A stretch of 64,000 nucleotides of DNA from Phallusia mammillata (lineage: Eukaryota > Chordata > Ascidiacea > Phlebobranchia > Ascidiidae), in NCBI GenBank assembly GCA_003260075.1, contig QLIY01000651.1, positions 30,766-94,765 of the forward strand, read 5' to 3'. Under the pieces are notes generated by a model. That model searched no databases and was not told where the DNA came from. It saw nothing but the letters and a program-made list of their open reading frames with translations. The translations under genes were made by a program, and so were the position numbers. Positions within the stretch are counted from its first letter, which is position 1. Each line of letters starts with the position of its first letter. Below, piece after piece: positions 13,301 to 25,667 of the stretch.

Positions 13301-13533
13301 TGAACGCCTCGTCAAACGCAACTGAAACGATGAGCATGGAAACCGTGACAATGAGCAATGAAAATGTGACGACCAGCACTGAAACTACGGCGATGAGCAC
13401 TGAAGTTACGACAAATCTGGCAACAACTATGAGTGAAACATTGTCAACAACAACTAGTGCCGCCTCCCCATGCATGTTTTATCATCTTTATCTGTTGGTC
13501 GCTTTGACGATCACAACCCTGTTGTCGTTATAA
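10369..13533 (+). CDS. Secreted/GPI-anchored VWA-domain protein, copy 2 (intact)
   Basis: Ten exons: 10369-10424, 10540-10723, 10828-10955, 11426-11595, 11669-11914, 11974-12128, 12216-12398, 12474-12665, 13030-13221, 13285-13533; about 584 residues. Same order as copy 1: signal peptide (MFFKVGMAFILYNL...); N-terminal domain with VETNFG and GGIWQ; VWA with MIDAS DGSGS and LTDGQSGDD; beta-rich region with RSRR; a Thr/Ser/Met stalk (repeated TET/MST motifs); and a hydrophobic tail ending at the stop after SAAS, a plausible GPI omega-site region. Every exon reads open with the same phases as copy 1. Intron 3 carries a hAT MITE (11009-11411). Exons 1-8 have exactly the copy 1 lengths; exon 9 is one codon shorter and the stalk exon is longer. 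Function inferred only from domains: extracellular, metal-dependent ligand binding. Confidence 0.85.
11009..11411. mobile_element. hAT MITE in intron 3 of VWA copy 2
   Basis: Ends CAGTGCTGGATTAACC... and ...TTAATCCGGCACTG, flanked by perfect 8-bp target duplications GTTATATG (11001-11008, 11412-11419). The right end is present twice around the N at 11387, probably an assembly join. No transposase ORF. Confidence 0.85.
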
Positions 13534-13623
13534 GCAAAAGTTACGTAGCTATAGCTGAATGTAGTTGGAACCGACACGTACATGTATTGTACTTAAGGGT
13601 GACGAATAATTATCTTATTTTCT

Positions 13624-13726
<103 letters not shown>

Positions 13727-14427
13727 TTATCCCCATTTGTATGGACAATTGTATAAATATTTTTTGCTATAACATCTAGATTGGTATTGTTTGGCTTCAT
13801 GCCATAATGAAATATCGTTTAGTAAATGTACATAACTTAGTACAACTTAGTGTATTTGATCTTACCACGCCAAACAACCTCGGTATAACGCGGACAATTA
13901 CTAAATTTTGCAAGTCACCGTCGAATTCAATATGTTATTCCAAAACATTTTTCAGACATCAACAAAAAGTTGCGCATGAGGATATTTTTAACTTGGAAAT
14001 TACCGGGGCATTGTTGTCAGTTTCCATGTCGCAACTTTGACATTGAACAAAACATGTTTTTGTTTTATCAGTAAACATGAGGTTTTGTCCAATAGTTTCG
14101 AAACTGAATTCAATTCAAATATCGTATTTACACACGGTTTTGAGTTAAAACCCAGTAAAGGTTGCATAAATATTGTTTGCTTTAGTTTGCTTCGATGTTA
14201 CCGAAGAGGCCGGAACTACGACATCCAACACAAACGTGATTTCTTTTGTGAATAAACAAAGTTATGATGAGTCAGTCTTCGCAAAATACATGGCACATAA
14301 GTGATGGACATTGCTTAATACCTATGATAAATCACAATTTGTTTTTTACTTTTGGTGCTGCCCCAAGACGACACAAAAAAACAAGCAACATCAGTTAGCA
14401 GGTACCCTCTATTTGCGTTTTACATAG

Positions 14428-14524
<97 letters not shown>
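14428..14524 (+). repeat. Poly-C tract, about 97 nt
   Basis: Uninterrupted C run with almost the same length as the tract 700 bp upstream. No duplicated flanks recognised. Confidence 0.85.
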
Positions 14525-14525
<1 letters not shown>

Positions 14526-15259
14526 TAGAATAATGAGACTATTGCGCATTAAAATCGGATACTCGCGCATTTGCAACATTAAATTTCAAATATATGTATG
14601 TATGGCCTACAATTCCTCTTTGTGGATGAGCTGTTTCAATGAACTATAAATTGCCATTTGAAACATATAAAATTATAAAAATGACTAAAAATTCTTTTTG
14701 CATTTGGTACTTTGTTTAATGATTGTTGTTTTTACCAAAATCTGTGTCACAATGTATGTAGTTTGAGTTGTGATAATTGTTCAAAGCAATTTAGAAACGG
14801 TTAAAGCGGACGTAATAGTAAACTGAAATTCCTGAATTATTTGTATTTCCACTCTCTTCACACAAAAAAGGTCACTGATAGACTTGTATTAAATATTATG
14901 TTATAAACTGGAATATCCGTTCTGTACTTTTCAACAGTAAAACTGCGCAGCTTTACTATAGTTAATTTTTTGTAATTTACGATGCCAGTTTCGGTCCAAT
15001 TTTTGTCAGCTTTGTGGCAGTGATGAATATAGCCTATTATTATCGATCCGTCACTTGCTGTTACAGCGAGAATTTACTTGTATGTGCTTTATTTTCCTGT
15101 TTCAAGTTTACGGCAGTCATCTGACTTCATTGACTGTGATGTAACAAAGCATCTGCAGTTATTGGTGGAGAAATCGCAAACGTAACAATGCGTGTGATGT
15201 CATTACTGGTGCAATCTTGTGCAGACTGCTGACCACGTTTTCCAGTTTCTTTCGGGTTT

Positions 15260-15508
15260 GACTAAAAGCCTAACTGCCTGACTGGGCTGACTGGCCTGAC
15301 TTCGGCGGCAGTGTTTCACAATATATTTTCGGACTGATTTTAACCCTGACCCCAACCCTAACCAACACCCAATTCTCAATCACCCAAGTCAGGCCTTCTG
15401 TGTTTCAGTCAGGCCTTTCCCAATCGCCGACAATCGGAAATATATTTTGTGAAACACTTCCGTCGGAGTCAGGCCAGTCAGCCCAGTCAGACAGTCAAGC
15501 TTTTAGTC
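15260..15508. mobile_element. Foldback MITE
   Basis: Inverted arms of about 75 bp start GACTAAAAGCCTAACTGCC at the left and are mirrored by ...CTTTTAGTC at the right, including the GACTGGGCTGACTGGCC block. The short centre contains AACCCTAACC-like sequence. Flanking GTTT on both sides may be the target duplication. No ORF. Confidence 0.7.
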
Positions 15509-17264
15509 GTTTCTTTCTGTGTTGTGAGCAGCCTGTTTAGCATTCTTAGTTCGTAGTGGTTGAACATAATTAGTTTTGAAATATTTATGTGCTAACATTG
15601 CAGTTTATTATGTGCAGCTATAACAACATGAATGCTAAAGTTGATTGTAAAAGTGCTGAAACGTCCGTTAAAGTGCCTGTAGTTTAAACCTGGACTCCCA
15701 ATAAGTTGATACGTAATTAGGTTATGTAATTGTATTAAATGTCATGCACAGATTTGTGTAAATCACGGCCGCTACACTTGTCAATATATTTCCAAAATTC
15801 CAACCACCATTGTAACTAAATAAATCAGACAACAAAAACATTAATGAGACAAAATATCGTTGAGATTATCAAAATTTGAATTTGTGGGAAAATATGCTGA
15901 ACAACTTACATCAGACAAATTTTAATAAATACCCATAACGCAAATGTCACTGGCGTCACTCCAGTCTCATAGCTAATTTGATAACTGTACTTTTTGCGCC
16001 ACCTATCGGCATTCACAGACTTTGTCTGGAGTATGTTCTTATGTTAGTTGTGTAAATTTGGGTATTCCAGAAATAAAGCCAAAACGTTTTCTTTCGTCCT
16101 ATATGGCTATAACTACCTTAGGTTTTTAAATTCGGAAACCCCAAAAACGAGCTTATATAGTTAAAGTTCTATGTTTGAACTTAAGACCCGTAAAAGATTT
16201 TACAAATATAGCGTATAATTAAATACTGGTTTATTGCAGTCAACATTTGGTAAAGCCACAAACATGGTATATTGTCGATCAAATGTTTCATCGGAAACTA
16301 ATAAATTTTGTCTTCGTACAGGGTTTTTTAATAACAAAGCTTTAATGACAACACATGATTTAACGTGGTGTACTTGGAACTAATAAAAGTAGTGTAAACG
16401 TTACCATTTAATCGTTTAAATTAAACGAAATTGCAAAACACAATTTGGTTGTCATAAATAAGATATGTAAAAACTTGGCATGGTCGTGTTTCGGCTTGTC
16501 GATTTAAAAAAAATGGTCTCGTTACCATTTGATAATTCCATATCCAACCGAAATTTAATTATTGTCGATTAAATTTACTTTGAAAAATTGTAAAAAGCGA
16601 AACTTTACTTTTGTCGCACCGCAGTATTGTTTACAATTTAATTTTTTATTATCCTTGTTCTTTTTGTAATTAAAATTAATGTAAAATGTATGTTTGAGAA
16701 AAGGTTTTAAGTAATACTGTGACACACTTTGATCGACATATTCTGCATTCGTAAATAAAATAATACACATATTCTCAAATCCGTGAATATTTTGACACAC
16801 TGTTAATACTCATATGCATTATATTTCGTAAATGCATGCCAGTAGAACTAGCTTTACAACTCCTTTCTAAAACCGAAAGTAAGCAAATAAGTTGTGCATG
16901 TTTTAAACCCGAGGTATAATTAGCCTAATCGCTATTTCTGACGACTTTGCTTTCCATTATTATTATTGTTTCACGGTTTGCCTGCCTTGCATACAAGTGA
17001 GAGTTCGGACACCTTACTTCTTAACTTGTTCTGTTGTAATTTTATATCAAGCCACACGCAGTTAAAACACGTGGTGTTTTCAACAACTCAATAATAGAAT
17101 GAATGTCCCGTATGTAAACAGCATCACACCACATATCGGCACAATCAGCTATGTGACGTAACAACGGTATGACGTACAACGAAGGGAAAAAGGCAGAACA
17201 TTACTGTAAGGCAGAACATTACATCACTGACACCGTTGAATATGTGACAATTGTGTTTGCCTAT
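15509..17264. other. AT-rich intergenic DNA
   Basis: Nothing recognised as a gene, RNA or clear repeat. The short minus-strand ORF at 16555-16800 is low complexity and unsupported. Confidence 0.4.
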
Positions 17265-17600
17265 GGGGTGGCCAAACTTTTTTACCAGAGGGCCAAATTT
17301 GCAACTGTCTTGCCACTGGAGGGCCGGATTAAAAGAGATTTACGTAAAATTTGTCGTAACTGGTTGCCATCTTTATTAAAATATATATTATTGTAGTAGA
17401 ATAACAATAAATAACACCATCTTGTTTACACTTGTATTAAATAAAAGGTTTATATATCAATGAGATAAAAACTGTCCACAATTTTGAAGAAGCCTTTTAA
17501 AGTCTGGAGTAAAAAAAAAGCAGGCAAGGTGTTTGGCGGGCCGGATGAAACAGGACTGGGGGCCGGATGCGGCCCGCGGGCCGTAGTTTGGCCACCACTG
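17265..17600. mobile_element. hAT MITE, degraded left end
   Basis: The left end GGGGTGGCCAAACTTTT and the right end GTTTGGCCACCACTG are inverted repeats typical of non-autonomous hAT elements, with GGGCCGGAT and GCGGGCCG motifs inside. Flanks (CCTAT on each side) are only a partial target duplication, so boundaries are approximate. Confidence 0.6.
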
Positions 17601-18279
17601 GGCCCTATGGTATCCCAGAAAGACGAAAATATTTGTGTACCTTTGGTGTTACGCAATCGGTGGAAGTTAGACGAGACGCAAGACATAATCTTGTTTTGAC
17701 AAGCCCAATGATTTTACTGCTTCTGACATTTTAGCCAAACTTAATTTAGTTTTATGATTTTGAAAAGTTCCGCGAACAAAAGATTGATCTCCATTAAACT
17801 TTGTTGCCACACTTAGATCAAACAACGTTTATTTGCTTCGTTACTGAAAAAAAGATTTTAATACTCCCTGTTCATAGAAGAGGAAACGCAGCAACAGTTA
17901 ACTGGGCTATATTTTAACTTTCCCGTTGGCAAAAGTTTAGATTTGTGTCTCCTATCGGTGCAATAAAATCCACGTTGTGCCCCGAATAACTCGGTATTTT
18001 CCTAATTTAACATTTTTTTGCGTCAGCACAGTTGTGTAAAGTTACGTGTGTTGTCGCTACATTTAAAATTGTTACGCCATTGCCAAACATTGTGCTGTAT
18101 TTCGCCATCGTTGTATTTTTAGTCCGCGACATCTATCGTCAGTTGTCACTTTTTGACATCTTGTACCGTTGCATTTTATCATCATCTTTCTAGCCATGTA
18201 CAGTATTTGCATGCGTTGTGTTAAGTAACAGACAATACCAAACCAAGAGTTGGTGTGGTTTCAAACGAAGTGTGCAAAT

Positions 18280-18752
18280 CAGTGGTTCTTAACCTTTTTG
18301 TATTCACGGACCCCTTTTATGAATTTTGTAAGTCTGTGGACACCCAACGCAATTTACTATACGTCTTTTTATGTTTCACGCTTCTTGCATTATACCCTGT
18401 CATGCTTTTGAAGCATTTAAATCCGCCTTCACAGTCCTTTAAAATCAATGACGTTTCTGCACAAATCACTTGTCCTATAAAGTCTATTGACAATGTGTGT
18501 TATGATGTCACAATAGCGAAAACAATTACAAAAATTATATGTTCTTGGCCCAATTAAGGTGCGATGAACAGCGTGCACTCGTATGCAGGGTTGTAAAAAC
18601 GGTTAAGAAACCTAAAAATATTCTTCTGTTGGTTAATGATACTTAACATNAAATATTCTTCTGTTGGTTAATGATACTTAACATATTTCCCTCCCCTGAA
18701 ACCATCTCATGGACCCCTTCGGGGTCCCCGAACCCCAGGTAAAGAACCACTG
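18280..18752. mobile_element. hAT MITE (CAGTGGTTCTTAACC family)
   Basis: Ends CAGTGGTTCTTAACCTTTTT and ...AAAGAACCACTG, flanked by perfect 8-bp duplications GTGCAAAT (18272-18279, 18753-18760). Around the N at 18650 about 35 bases are repeated. A related left end occurs at 51266. Confidence 0.85.
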
Positions 18753-18972
18753 GTGCAAATAGAACATAGTAACAAGGGCATCTAATTGTTTGCTGTTTAC
18801 TTTAATTCACACAGGATAATGCATTTCCTGCTACCAAGCTACGCCTAATAGTATATGTCATGTCCCCCACATTACCTTTAACATTAAGTTTCAAACCGAC
18901 CATAAATTAATGTAAAAACGCATATTCACTTCTCGTTTTTAGCCCATTTCCCAGCCCACAAGGAGTATTAAA

Positions 18973-19317
18973 GATACCGGAAAACACACAAAAAAGATAA
19001 AACAACATAACAGTGTAGTAATTAGTTCGAAGAAAATCGAATAAACTAGCGGGGCATTATTTACGTAGTATGTACAAAACGTTGATTGATAAAACACTGT
19101 AGACTCTACAGTGACAACTAGTAACTTATAGTGTAAGTGCTTCTCCAATACTAATTCAAGGCCAGTTAATATTGTATTTTTCAGCAACCAACCATTTTAT
19201 CAATCAACGTTTTTTACATACTACGTAAATAATGCCCCGCTAGTTTATTCGATTTTCTTCGAACTAATTACTACACTGTTATGTTGTTTTATCTTTTTTG
19301 TGTGTTTTCCGGTATCG
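18973..19317. repeat. Large inverted repeat, ~119-bp arms
   Basis: Left arm 18973-19091 and right arm 19198-19317 are nearly perfect reverse complements (GATACCGGAAAACACAC... / ...GTGTGTTTTCCGGTATC), with a ~106-bp loop containing the palindrome ACTGTAGACTCTACAGT. The same palindrome recurs directly after the right arm, where a hAT element has inserted. Confidence 0.8.
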
Positions 19318-19345
19318 TCTACACTGTAGACTCTACAGTGTAGAC

Positions 19346-19872
19346 CAGGGGCGGGCAACTTCTCCAGTCGGCGGGCCTGATATGGAAAAATGAAGTACCT
19401 GGCGGGCCGGATTCCTGAATATTTATCCAGTGATTTAAAACGGGTTTTTGACCACCTAAACTAAATACAATCAAGAACGTCGCAATTACAATACAGTCCA
19501 AACAATCTAACTGATATAACATAAAACTATTCACCACAGAAAATTTAATTCTATACACCACAGACTTGGACACTGCTGAAACACTAACTGGGCTACACGT
19601 ACGTGTGGAAACAAAGGAAACCGTGAAAGCAGGCCACACACAAGGTTGGCAGTTATGTCGTAACAATGGACGTATGGTGCAATGGTAACAACGGCGGGAA
19701 AGTTTTTTTGTTATTAGGGAGCGTTACTGTCCGTTACAAATAATTTGACGCAGTAAGCAAGTAGCGGGGGATTGCGGCAGACTGTGGCCGCGGACCACAT
19801 TATCATGTAAGACCTGAAACTGTCTGCGGGCCGCTCAAAATCCCGTCGCGGGCCGTATGTTGCCCGCCCCTG
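19346..19872. mobile_element. hAT MITE (CAGGGGCGGGCAAC family)
   Basis: Ends CAGGGGCGGGCAACTTCTCC and ...GTTGCCCGCCCCTG, flanked by 8-bp duplications GTGTAGAC (19338-19345, 19873-19880). A second member of the family lies at 46741-48090 with high internal similarity. No transposase ORF. Confidence 0.9.
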
Positions 19873-19880
19873 GTGTAGAC

Positions 19881-21639
19881 GATAGGCTTAAAACCTTGTT
19901 TTATTACGTGATTAATAATACATGATAGGAACCGAAAACCATGCGAGTATTATTGAACGCTATCCTCCTTTGATGCAAACAACTTTAATTGTTATAAAAC
20001 AACAATTATTAAATTATATTGATCGCCGCTAAGCATGTATTAAAATTCAACATTTTTTATTACAGATCTCCTAAAACTTCTCTGGCTCAACCTTTTCCTC
20101 TGCTGCGGTGTGAGGCACTTTCTGATAAGATGTTGTATGTGAGTTTTGGTTCAAGTTTGATTGGCAATTCGTATTTTAAATACAATGTAAACTATTAAGC
20201 AAAAGTATTTCTGCTTACCGACGTTTAAAATAGCCAAGCTATTTCAAATGGCAAAACATTGGCGTCGTGGAAAGGGACTAAAAAAAGTAATGTAAACGTC
20301 ACAATTCTATCGTTTAGACTTTAATAGGTTGTAAAACCGGTTGGTTGGTATTTAAACCTCAGCAAAGTTGTTATTTTTACTACAGCCCTTCTTTCACAGT
20401 CGAATAAAACATCACTTGCCGACCAAGGACCACGTGTAGAAATAAAGGAACAGCTTTGACATACAAGTTTGGAAGATGCAATGTTTAAGTAAGTCGGTAG
20501 AGCTACTAACACTGAGCTTGGGCTGGCCCCCGGCCTAAGAACTTCTAGTAGGTGACGCAAAAGAGCATAGGCGTTTATGGTGCTGACTCAGCAATTATTC
20601 TTACCATGAACCTAAATTGCTGTAACAGCACCATAAACGACTGTGCTCTGTTGCGCCACTTATCAGAAGTTCTTAGGCCGGGGGCCAGCCCAAGCTCAGT
20701 GTTAGTAGCTCTACCAAATAAGTCACGAAACGTGGCAATCATCTTGCTTCCATTTGCCAAGAAATTTTTGCGATTTTATTGCAATTTATCCAATAACAAA
20801 CAGAAATTGACTTCAAGTGTTTTTAATACATCGATGTTAAGTAAACCATTCAAAAAAGGGGACGCAAAAAACTTTGATTTTGTCCCATAGTGGCGTATCC
20901 TCGTAATAAAAATGTGACTTATATCTGTAAACACAAAAATTTCGTTTGCTGAATTTGGATAAGGAAACCTACATTTATATTCCGTGTTTATTAATCTGTC
21001 TAACCTAAACAAGATCAGTTAAACTTAAACATGTAATTTATTCATGAATATAAAAAAAGATATAGATTTTTTGGCGATAATGATGTTTGGTATGTAAAGT
21101 ACAAAGACATTGACTTGTGTTATCAATAAACCACATAAATCTTGAAAATTTGGCACATATCGGATAAACGTCAAAACTATGTTGGGCGACCGCTTAGAAA
21201 GTTCAGGATGAGGGCTGGTGGTTTTTTTGTGTGACAACAGTTAAAAGTACACATATTGAAAGCTTCTGGTGCCCACAAGGTTATAAACCCATCTTGTAAA
21301 ACTGTCATTTTAATTGAAGAGCAGGAAAATTGTTACTGTGTTTACCTGTGGTATCCCAGTAAGACGAAGAGCTTTGTATTCTCGATGTTTTTGCTGAAAT
21401 TAAATGTCACATAGACTCGGTCCTGTCCTGACTAGTTCAATCAATTTACTGTTTCTGACGGTTCCACAAATTTAATTTGGTCATATGATTTGGAAATTTT
21501 GCACAAAAGAATGCAACAAAAAAAGACTTTATTATTGACATAGTATTGTATAAAGACTCGAGCATCGTCCTTGGTGTGTTAGTTTGAGAAACAGAGAAAA
21601 GCACAGTCGAGAAAAGAGAAAAAGAAACAAGATAACAAA
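19881..21639. other. Intergenic DNA before VWA copy 3
   Basis: No gene recognised. Contains an inverted repeat at 20491-20723 (listed separately); the rest is AT-rich with no clear structure. Confidence 0.4.
20491..20723. repeat. Inverted repeat with ~90-bp arms
   Basis: Left arm about 20491-20583 (GGTAGAGCTACTAACACTGA...) and right arm about 20629-20723 (...TCAGTGTTAGTAGCTCTACC) are reverse complements with a few mismatches; the loop is ~45 bp. It explains the mirrored ORFs on both strands. Likely a foldback element. Confidence 0.75.
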
Positions 21640-23077
21640 ATGTATTTGTATTTTGTCTTGCTTTTTGTTGTTTGCGGCTTACTTCCAAGTGCCAGGTAAT
21701 CACGTACGTGTTCGATTTTCAACAAAGTTTCTTGTCGAAACATTGGCTGAAGGACATAAATATTCCATTAATAAAATCAAAACGAGTTTTAGAAATACGG
21801 CCTTTAAATTTTATAAAGCTAGTTTTTGAACCTTAAATGATATGGCTAAAAAACAGATTGAAAATAAATAAATGCCCTTTGCCATTGTAAGTGTTGTTAC
21901 TTGATTAATCTCTTTTCTTACAGCACACAGTCTGTTGATTTGACTTTGGTGCCTGATGCGAGTGGTGAAGACGTTGTGGATGCATCGATTGCAAAACTTG
22001 AAGCACTTAAAGTGTTTCCAAATGACTTTGGATTGATGAAACGTATTGCTTTAGTCGAAACAAATTTTGGAATGAACATTACCAACACAATGGGTGGTAT
22101 TTGGAAAGTAAGTCTCATAACCACTGCCCAGTTAAAATTAACTTGGCTTAGTTAAAAATTAAATTCAAAAAGTTTTTAGATCTTCCCTGCAATCCTTCTT
22201 GTTTTTAGATTACCTCAAATATTGGTTCACAACTGTCTGCCACGAGTGCCCAATCTTCTTTATCTGCTTACCTCGATCAAACGAGAATCGCTTTTGGACC
22301 AAACGTTACAAACTTTAACAATTCTGACTTCCGGTAACTTGTTGCTTGTTTTTATCTCACCATAAATTTGACGCCAAACGCCATGGTCCAAGAAATGTAA
22401 AGATAAACTGCAACGATTGTTTAAAAAGCCTTGAAAGTTTGTTAGTACGCTAAGTTGGCCAATAAAGATGTTACAGTGGATGTTTGTAATTTTTTTCCCA
22501 CTAAGATTGGCATAACGCCTCTGGGCTAATCGAGTAATGAACGTATCTGTAACAGTCTGTTCATTTTAGCTGAATTATGATAAAATCGGTACAACGTTAA
22601 TAATAGGCCTGTCCTACCATAATTTTGACATAGGTTACATGTGGGAAATTTTGGAACATGAAAAATTGCGGCTCAAACGTAAACGAAATTGTTCAGATAT
22701 TTTTTAAACCGTTCTTTCAATATAAAACGTTAAAAGTTAAAATTGTAAAGTAATCTTAATTCTCACAAAAAGAATCCAACAAAATCTTTAGCGTTCCTCT
22801 CAAATCTGCTCTTGCTGCTCGTCTCTACCTGCAACTGATAAATGATGCCAGTGGAAACGTACCGGTGGAAATCGCTCAACAAGCAAATTGGTGGGCAACA
22901 AACTACAACCTTCAAGGAAACGCACAAGACTTCGAGACTCGCGTGATTTCTTATGAAAACGCATTAAGTAGGTTCGCATTTTTCGGTTATAAAACAACAG
23001 TGATGTAATTATGCCAAAATGACTTTTGGTTGCAACAAACTAATTAGGAAAAGGAGAAATGCTCAACTGAATACACT

Positions 23078-23735
23078 TACCGTATATACTCGCCGATAGG
23101 CCGCGCCACCGTATAGGTCGCACTATTAGTTTTGTGTTAAAAAAGTTTAATTTAGAGTTGACTCGCACATAAGTCGCACTGAAAATCTAGGGATTTAAAA
23201 TGCCCTTTCCATAGCTTTTTTGCATAGATAACCTGTGCAATTGGTTGTTTTTTTAGCATTGAACTGCAATGCATTGAAACCGCAAAACCATTTTTTCTCA
23301 ACAAAGCGGGAAAATCCAACGCACGCTGAGCGGTCGCATGTGCGTGTGCGCTCATGAAACTGTCTCGCATTGGTATGTGCGTGCACGAGCGCATGCACCC
23401 GTATTCGATAGAACCACAGTTGCAATAGCACATTTCCACTACAATTCGCGTCTATAACGCGCATCCCTAATTTTTTATTGAAAATTAGGACACAATTTTG
23501 CGCGTTATACTCGAATAAATACGTTATATCCGCCCAATGAGCCGAACCCAGAAAATACGGTACTTGCAATAGCCGAGAACTTTCAATTTTGTTCCGACTT
23601 GGTGGCGATTTGCACTTATGTCGAGCGGATTNTTAGTATGAAATTTTGCGCGCTTATGTCGAGCGGATAGGTCGCACCTATATTTAAAAAAATATTTAAG
23701 GAAAACGTTGCGACCTATCCGCGAGTATGTACGGT
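23078..23735. mobile_element. MITE with TACCGTATATACTCGC termini, in intron 4 of VWA copy 3
   Basis: The left end TACCGTATATACTCGC and right end GCGAGTATGTACGGTA are inverted repeats, followed inward by GATAGG(T/C)CGC-type motifs. A possible 3-bp target duplication ACT flanks it. One N lies at 23632. No transposase ORF; superfamily not assigned. Confidence 0.65.
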
Positions 23736-25000
23736 AACTTATTTGTTTAGGTTGCATCGTTTCATAACTTGACATTTGGTTGTTGGTGGATGGTTCGGGC
23801 AGCATTGGACCAAGTAATTTTCGAACAACATTGCAGTTTGTCGCAAATCTTTCATCCGAGTTTTCAATTGCACCTGACGCTGTTCGCTTCGGTTTCTCGG
23901 TTTATTCAAGTCGTCATAATTTTATCAGTCACTTCAACGAGCATACAAACAACACCGTGTTTGTTAACACGGTACTTGCAACTGCATATCCCGGAGGTTG
24001 GTTTTATTTGTGCAAACTGACTACAATCGTTTTGTTACCTTTTTTTGTAACACAGGAGGAACATTCACTGGAGATGCAATATCTGAAGTTGTACAATATG
24101 GTTTTAATGAGACTTTCGGTCTCAGGCCACTTTCAGCAGGAGCTCCTCGAGTTCTGGTTGTTCTTACTGATGGGCAGAGTGGAGACGATGTTGTCGCTCC
24201 CTCAAACATGGTGAGCTTTTATCGAAGAGGTCTTTATTAGTTGCTAATTCTGAGTCTATTAGATGGAAGTTGTAAATACAACACATGTTGTTGGGAAATA
24301 GCACAGATAAACCGAGGCTTACATAAATTTTAGACCCGAGATCAAGGAATTATTGTTTTTGCTGTTGGGATCGGAAGTGGAATAGATAGAACAGAACTGG
24401 AGGAAATTGCTGGCACTCCGACTTTTGTATTTGAACTAAACGTCTTTAGTCAATTGTTAAGTTCACTTAAAGGTCAACTTAATTCTGGTGTTTGCATGGC
24501 TTCCGCCGAAATACCGGTAAGGGGTGTGAATGGAATAGACCATCAAATTGTTTTTCAGTGATTTGTTTCAAGGACAACACAACAGTTGAAGTGATCGTGC
24601 CACCAGGAAATACATACTACTCAAGTGTTCAGCTCCCCAATAACGGATCAGTCGAGCTTGAATTTCGTGTTCCCACCGGTAGTGGATCAGGCATCGTTTA
24701 TATTTCTGGAACGGTTTCACATCCCAGCTCGGCTGTGTACGACTTCTCTATCATAATTTTGCCCGTGAGTAATTCATCATTCTCTGACCACAAGCAAACT
24801 GCAACTCAAACAATAAACAGCAATGTCGCCAAGAGCTTTTGTTTTGCTAAGATCGTGTTTGATAAATGCAATTAATACTAATCCACTCATATTGCTAACA
24901 GGGGACAACTATTATTACTATAAACACTGATGACCTGAATTTGGGCTTGGTGTTGGTCGGAGAACAATCCAGATCACGTAGAGCAGTTGATGCTGAAGTT

Positions 25001-25228
25001 TTTTTTTTTTTTTTGTTTTTTTTTTTCACGGGGTTCGAACCCAGGACTATCCCGGGGACGAATCCCGATCAGGGTTTTTTATGTCTGTATATGGGTCAGG
25101 CGCGCCAGACCATTCGGCCAAGTTCCTNGTTCGAACCCAGGACACTCCCGGGGACGAATCCCGATCAAGGTTTTTTTTATGTCTGTATGTGGGTCAGGCA
25201 CGCCAGACCATTCGGCCAAGTTCCTGCC
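25001..25228 (-). mobile_element. tRNA-derived SINE inserted in exon 9 of VWA copy 3
   Basis: Read on the minus strand it starts near 25228, carries a tRNA A-box-like TGGCCGAATGG, then a B-box GGTTCGAACCC, and ends in a poly-A run (T run at 24999-25026 on the + strand). A 17-bp duplication CAGTTGATGCTGAAGTT flanks it (24984-25000, 25229-25245). The A box and surrounding sequence look most like a tRNA-Leu. The element is partly doubled around the N at 25128, probably an assembly join. It disrupts the coding exon just after the RSRR motif. Confidence 0.85.
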
Positions 25229-25667
25229 CAGTTGATGCTGAAGTTGGCAGCAAACCTTTGTACGTTGCCCTAAAATCGACTAGCGACGAATCTCTTCAAG
25301 TCGACTTTCAATCTACTGGAAGTCCTGTCAGAGCTACTGTAAGTGAATAAACCTTGTTTATTGATTCAGCCGTTTACTTGTGGTTTTCGACAAAAATAAA
25401 CTCAACATATTTTGCGTTGGTTTATTACTTTGTCGGTCATTTACAGTGCGTGTGCTTCACAGTAACTGACGTCACATGTAGTGTGTATTTTGATTTTTCG
25501 TGTGTTGATAAATAAGATCCTTTTTATTATTTACTGAACTTAAAAATGTGTTATAGGTTAACACCGCCCCAACACCTACGACCACACCAAGTGCTGCTTC
25601 TTACATCAAGTTTTATTCGCCAGTACTTGTGCTTAGTTCTGTTTTCGCAATGCTATACACAAAGTAG

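Larger units (their letters stand above)
21640..25667 (+). pseudogene. VWA-domain protein, copy 3 (broken)
   Basis: All ten exons are recognisable: 21640-21695, 21924-22107, 22209-22333, 22792-22967, 23751-23996, 24056-24210, 24334-24516, 24573-24764, 24902-25338 (interrupted), 25557-25667. The signal peptide (MYLYFVLLFVVCG...), VETNFG, the GGIW motif (here GGIWK), DGSGS MIDAS, RSRR and a hydrophobic tail are present. Two lesions: an in-frame TAA at 23765-23767, just before the VWA MIDAS (TCATAA where copies 1 and 2 have TCCAAA), and a tRNA-derived SINE inside exon 9 with a 17-bp target duplication. The stalk exon is very short. Intron 4 holds a 0.66-kb MITE. Either lesion alone should abolish the full protein, so a pseudogene is likely; a sequence error at the TAA or splicing around these exons cannot be excluded. 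Confidence 0.75.

Noticed and set aside
15340-15375. Telomere-like AACCCTAACC sequence
   Set aside because: Only one or two imperfect units in the middle of a foldback element; not an interstitial telomere array.
25129-25228. Functional tRNA gene on the minus strand
   Set aside because: A- and B-box-like motifs are present, but they are followed by a poly-A tail and flanked by a target duplication, as in a SINE; a clean cloverleaf was not evident.
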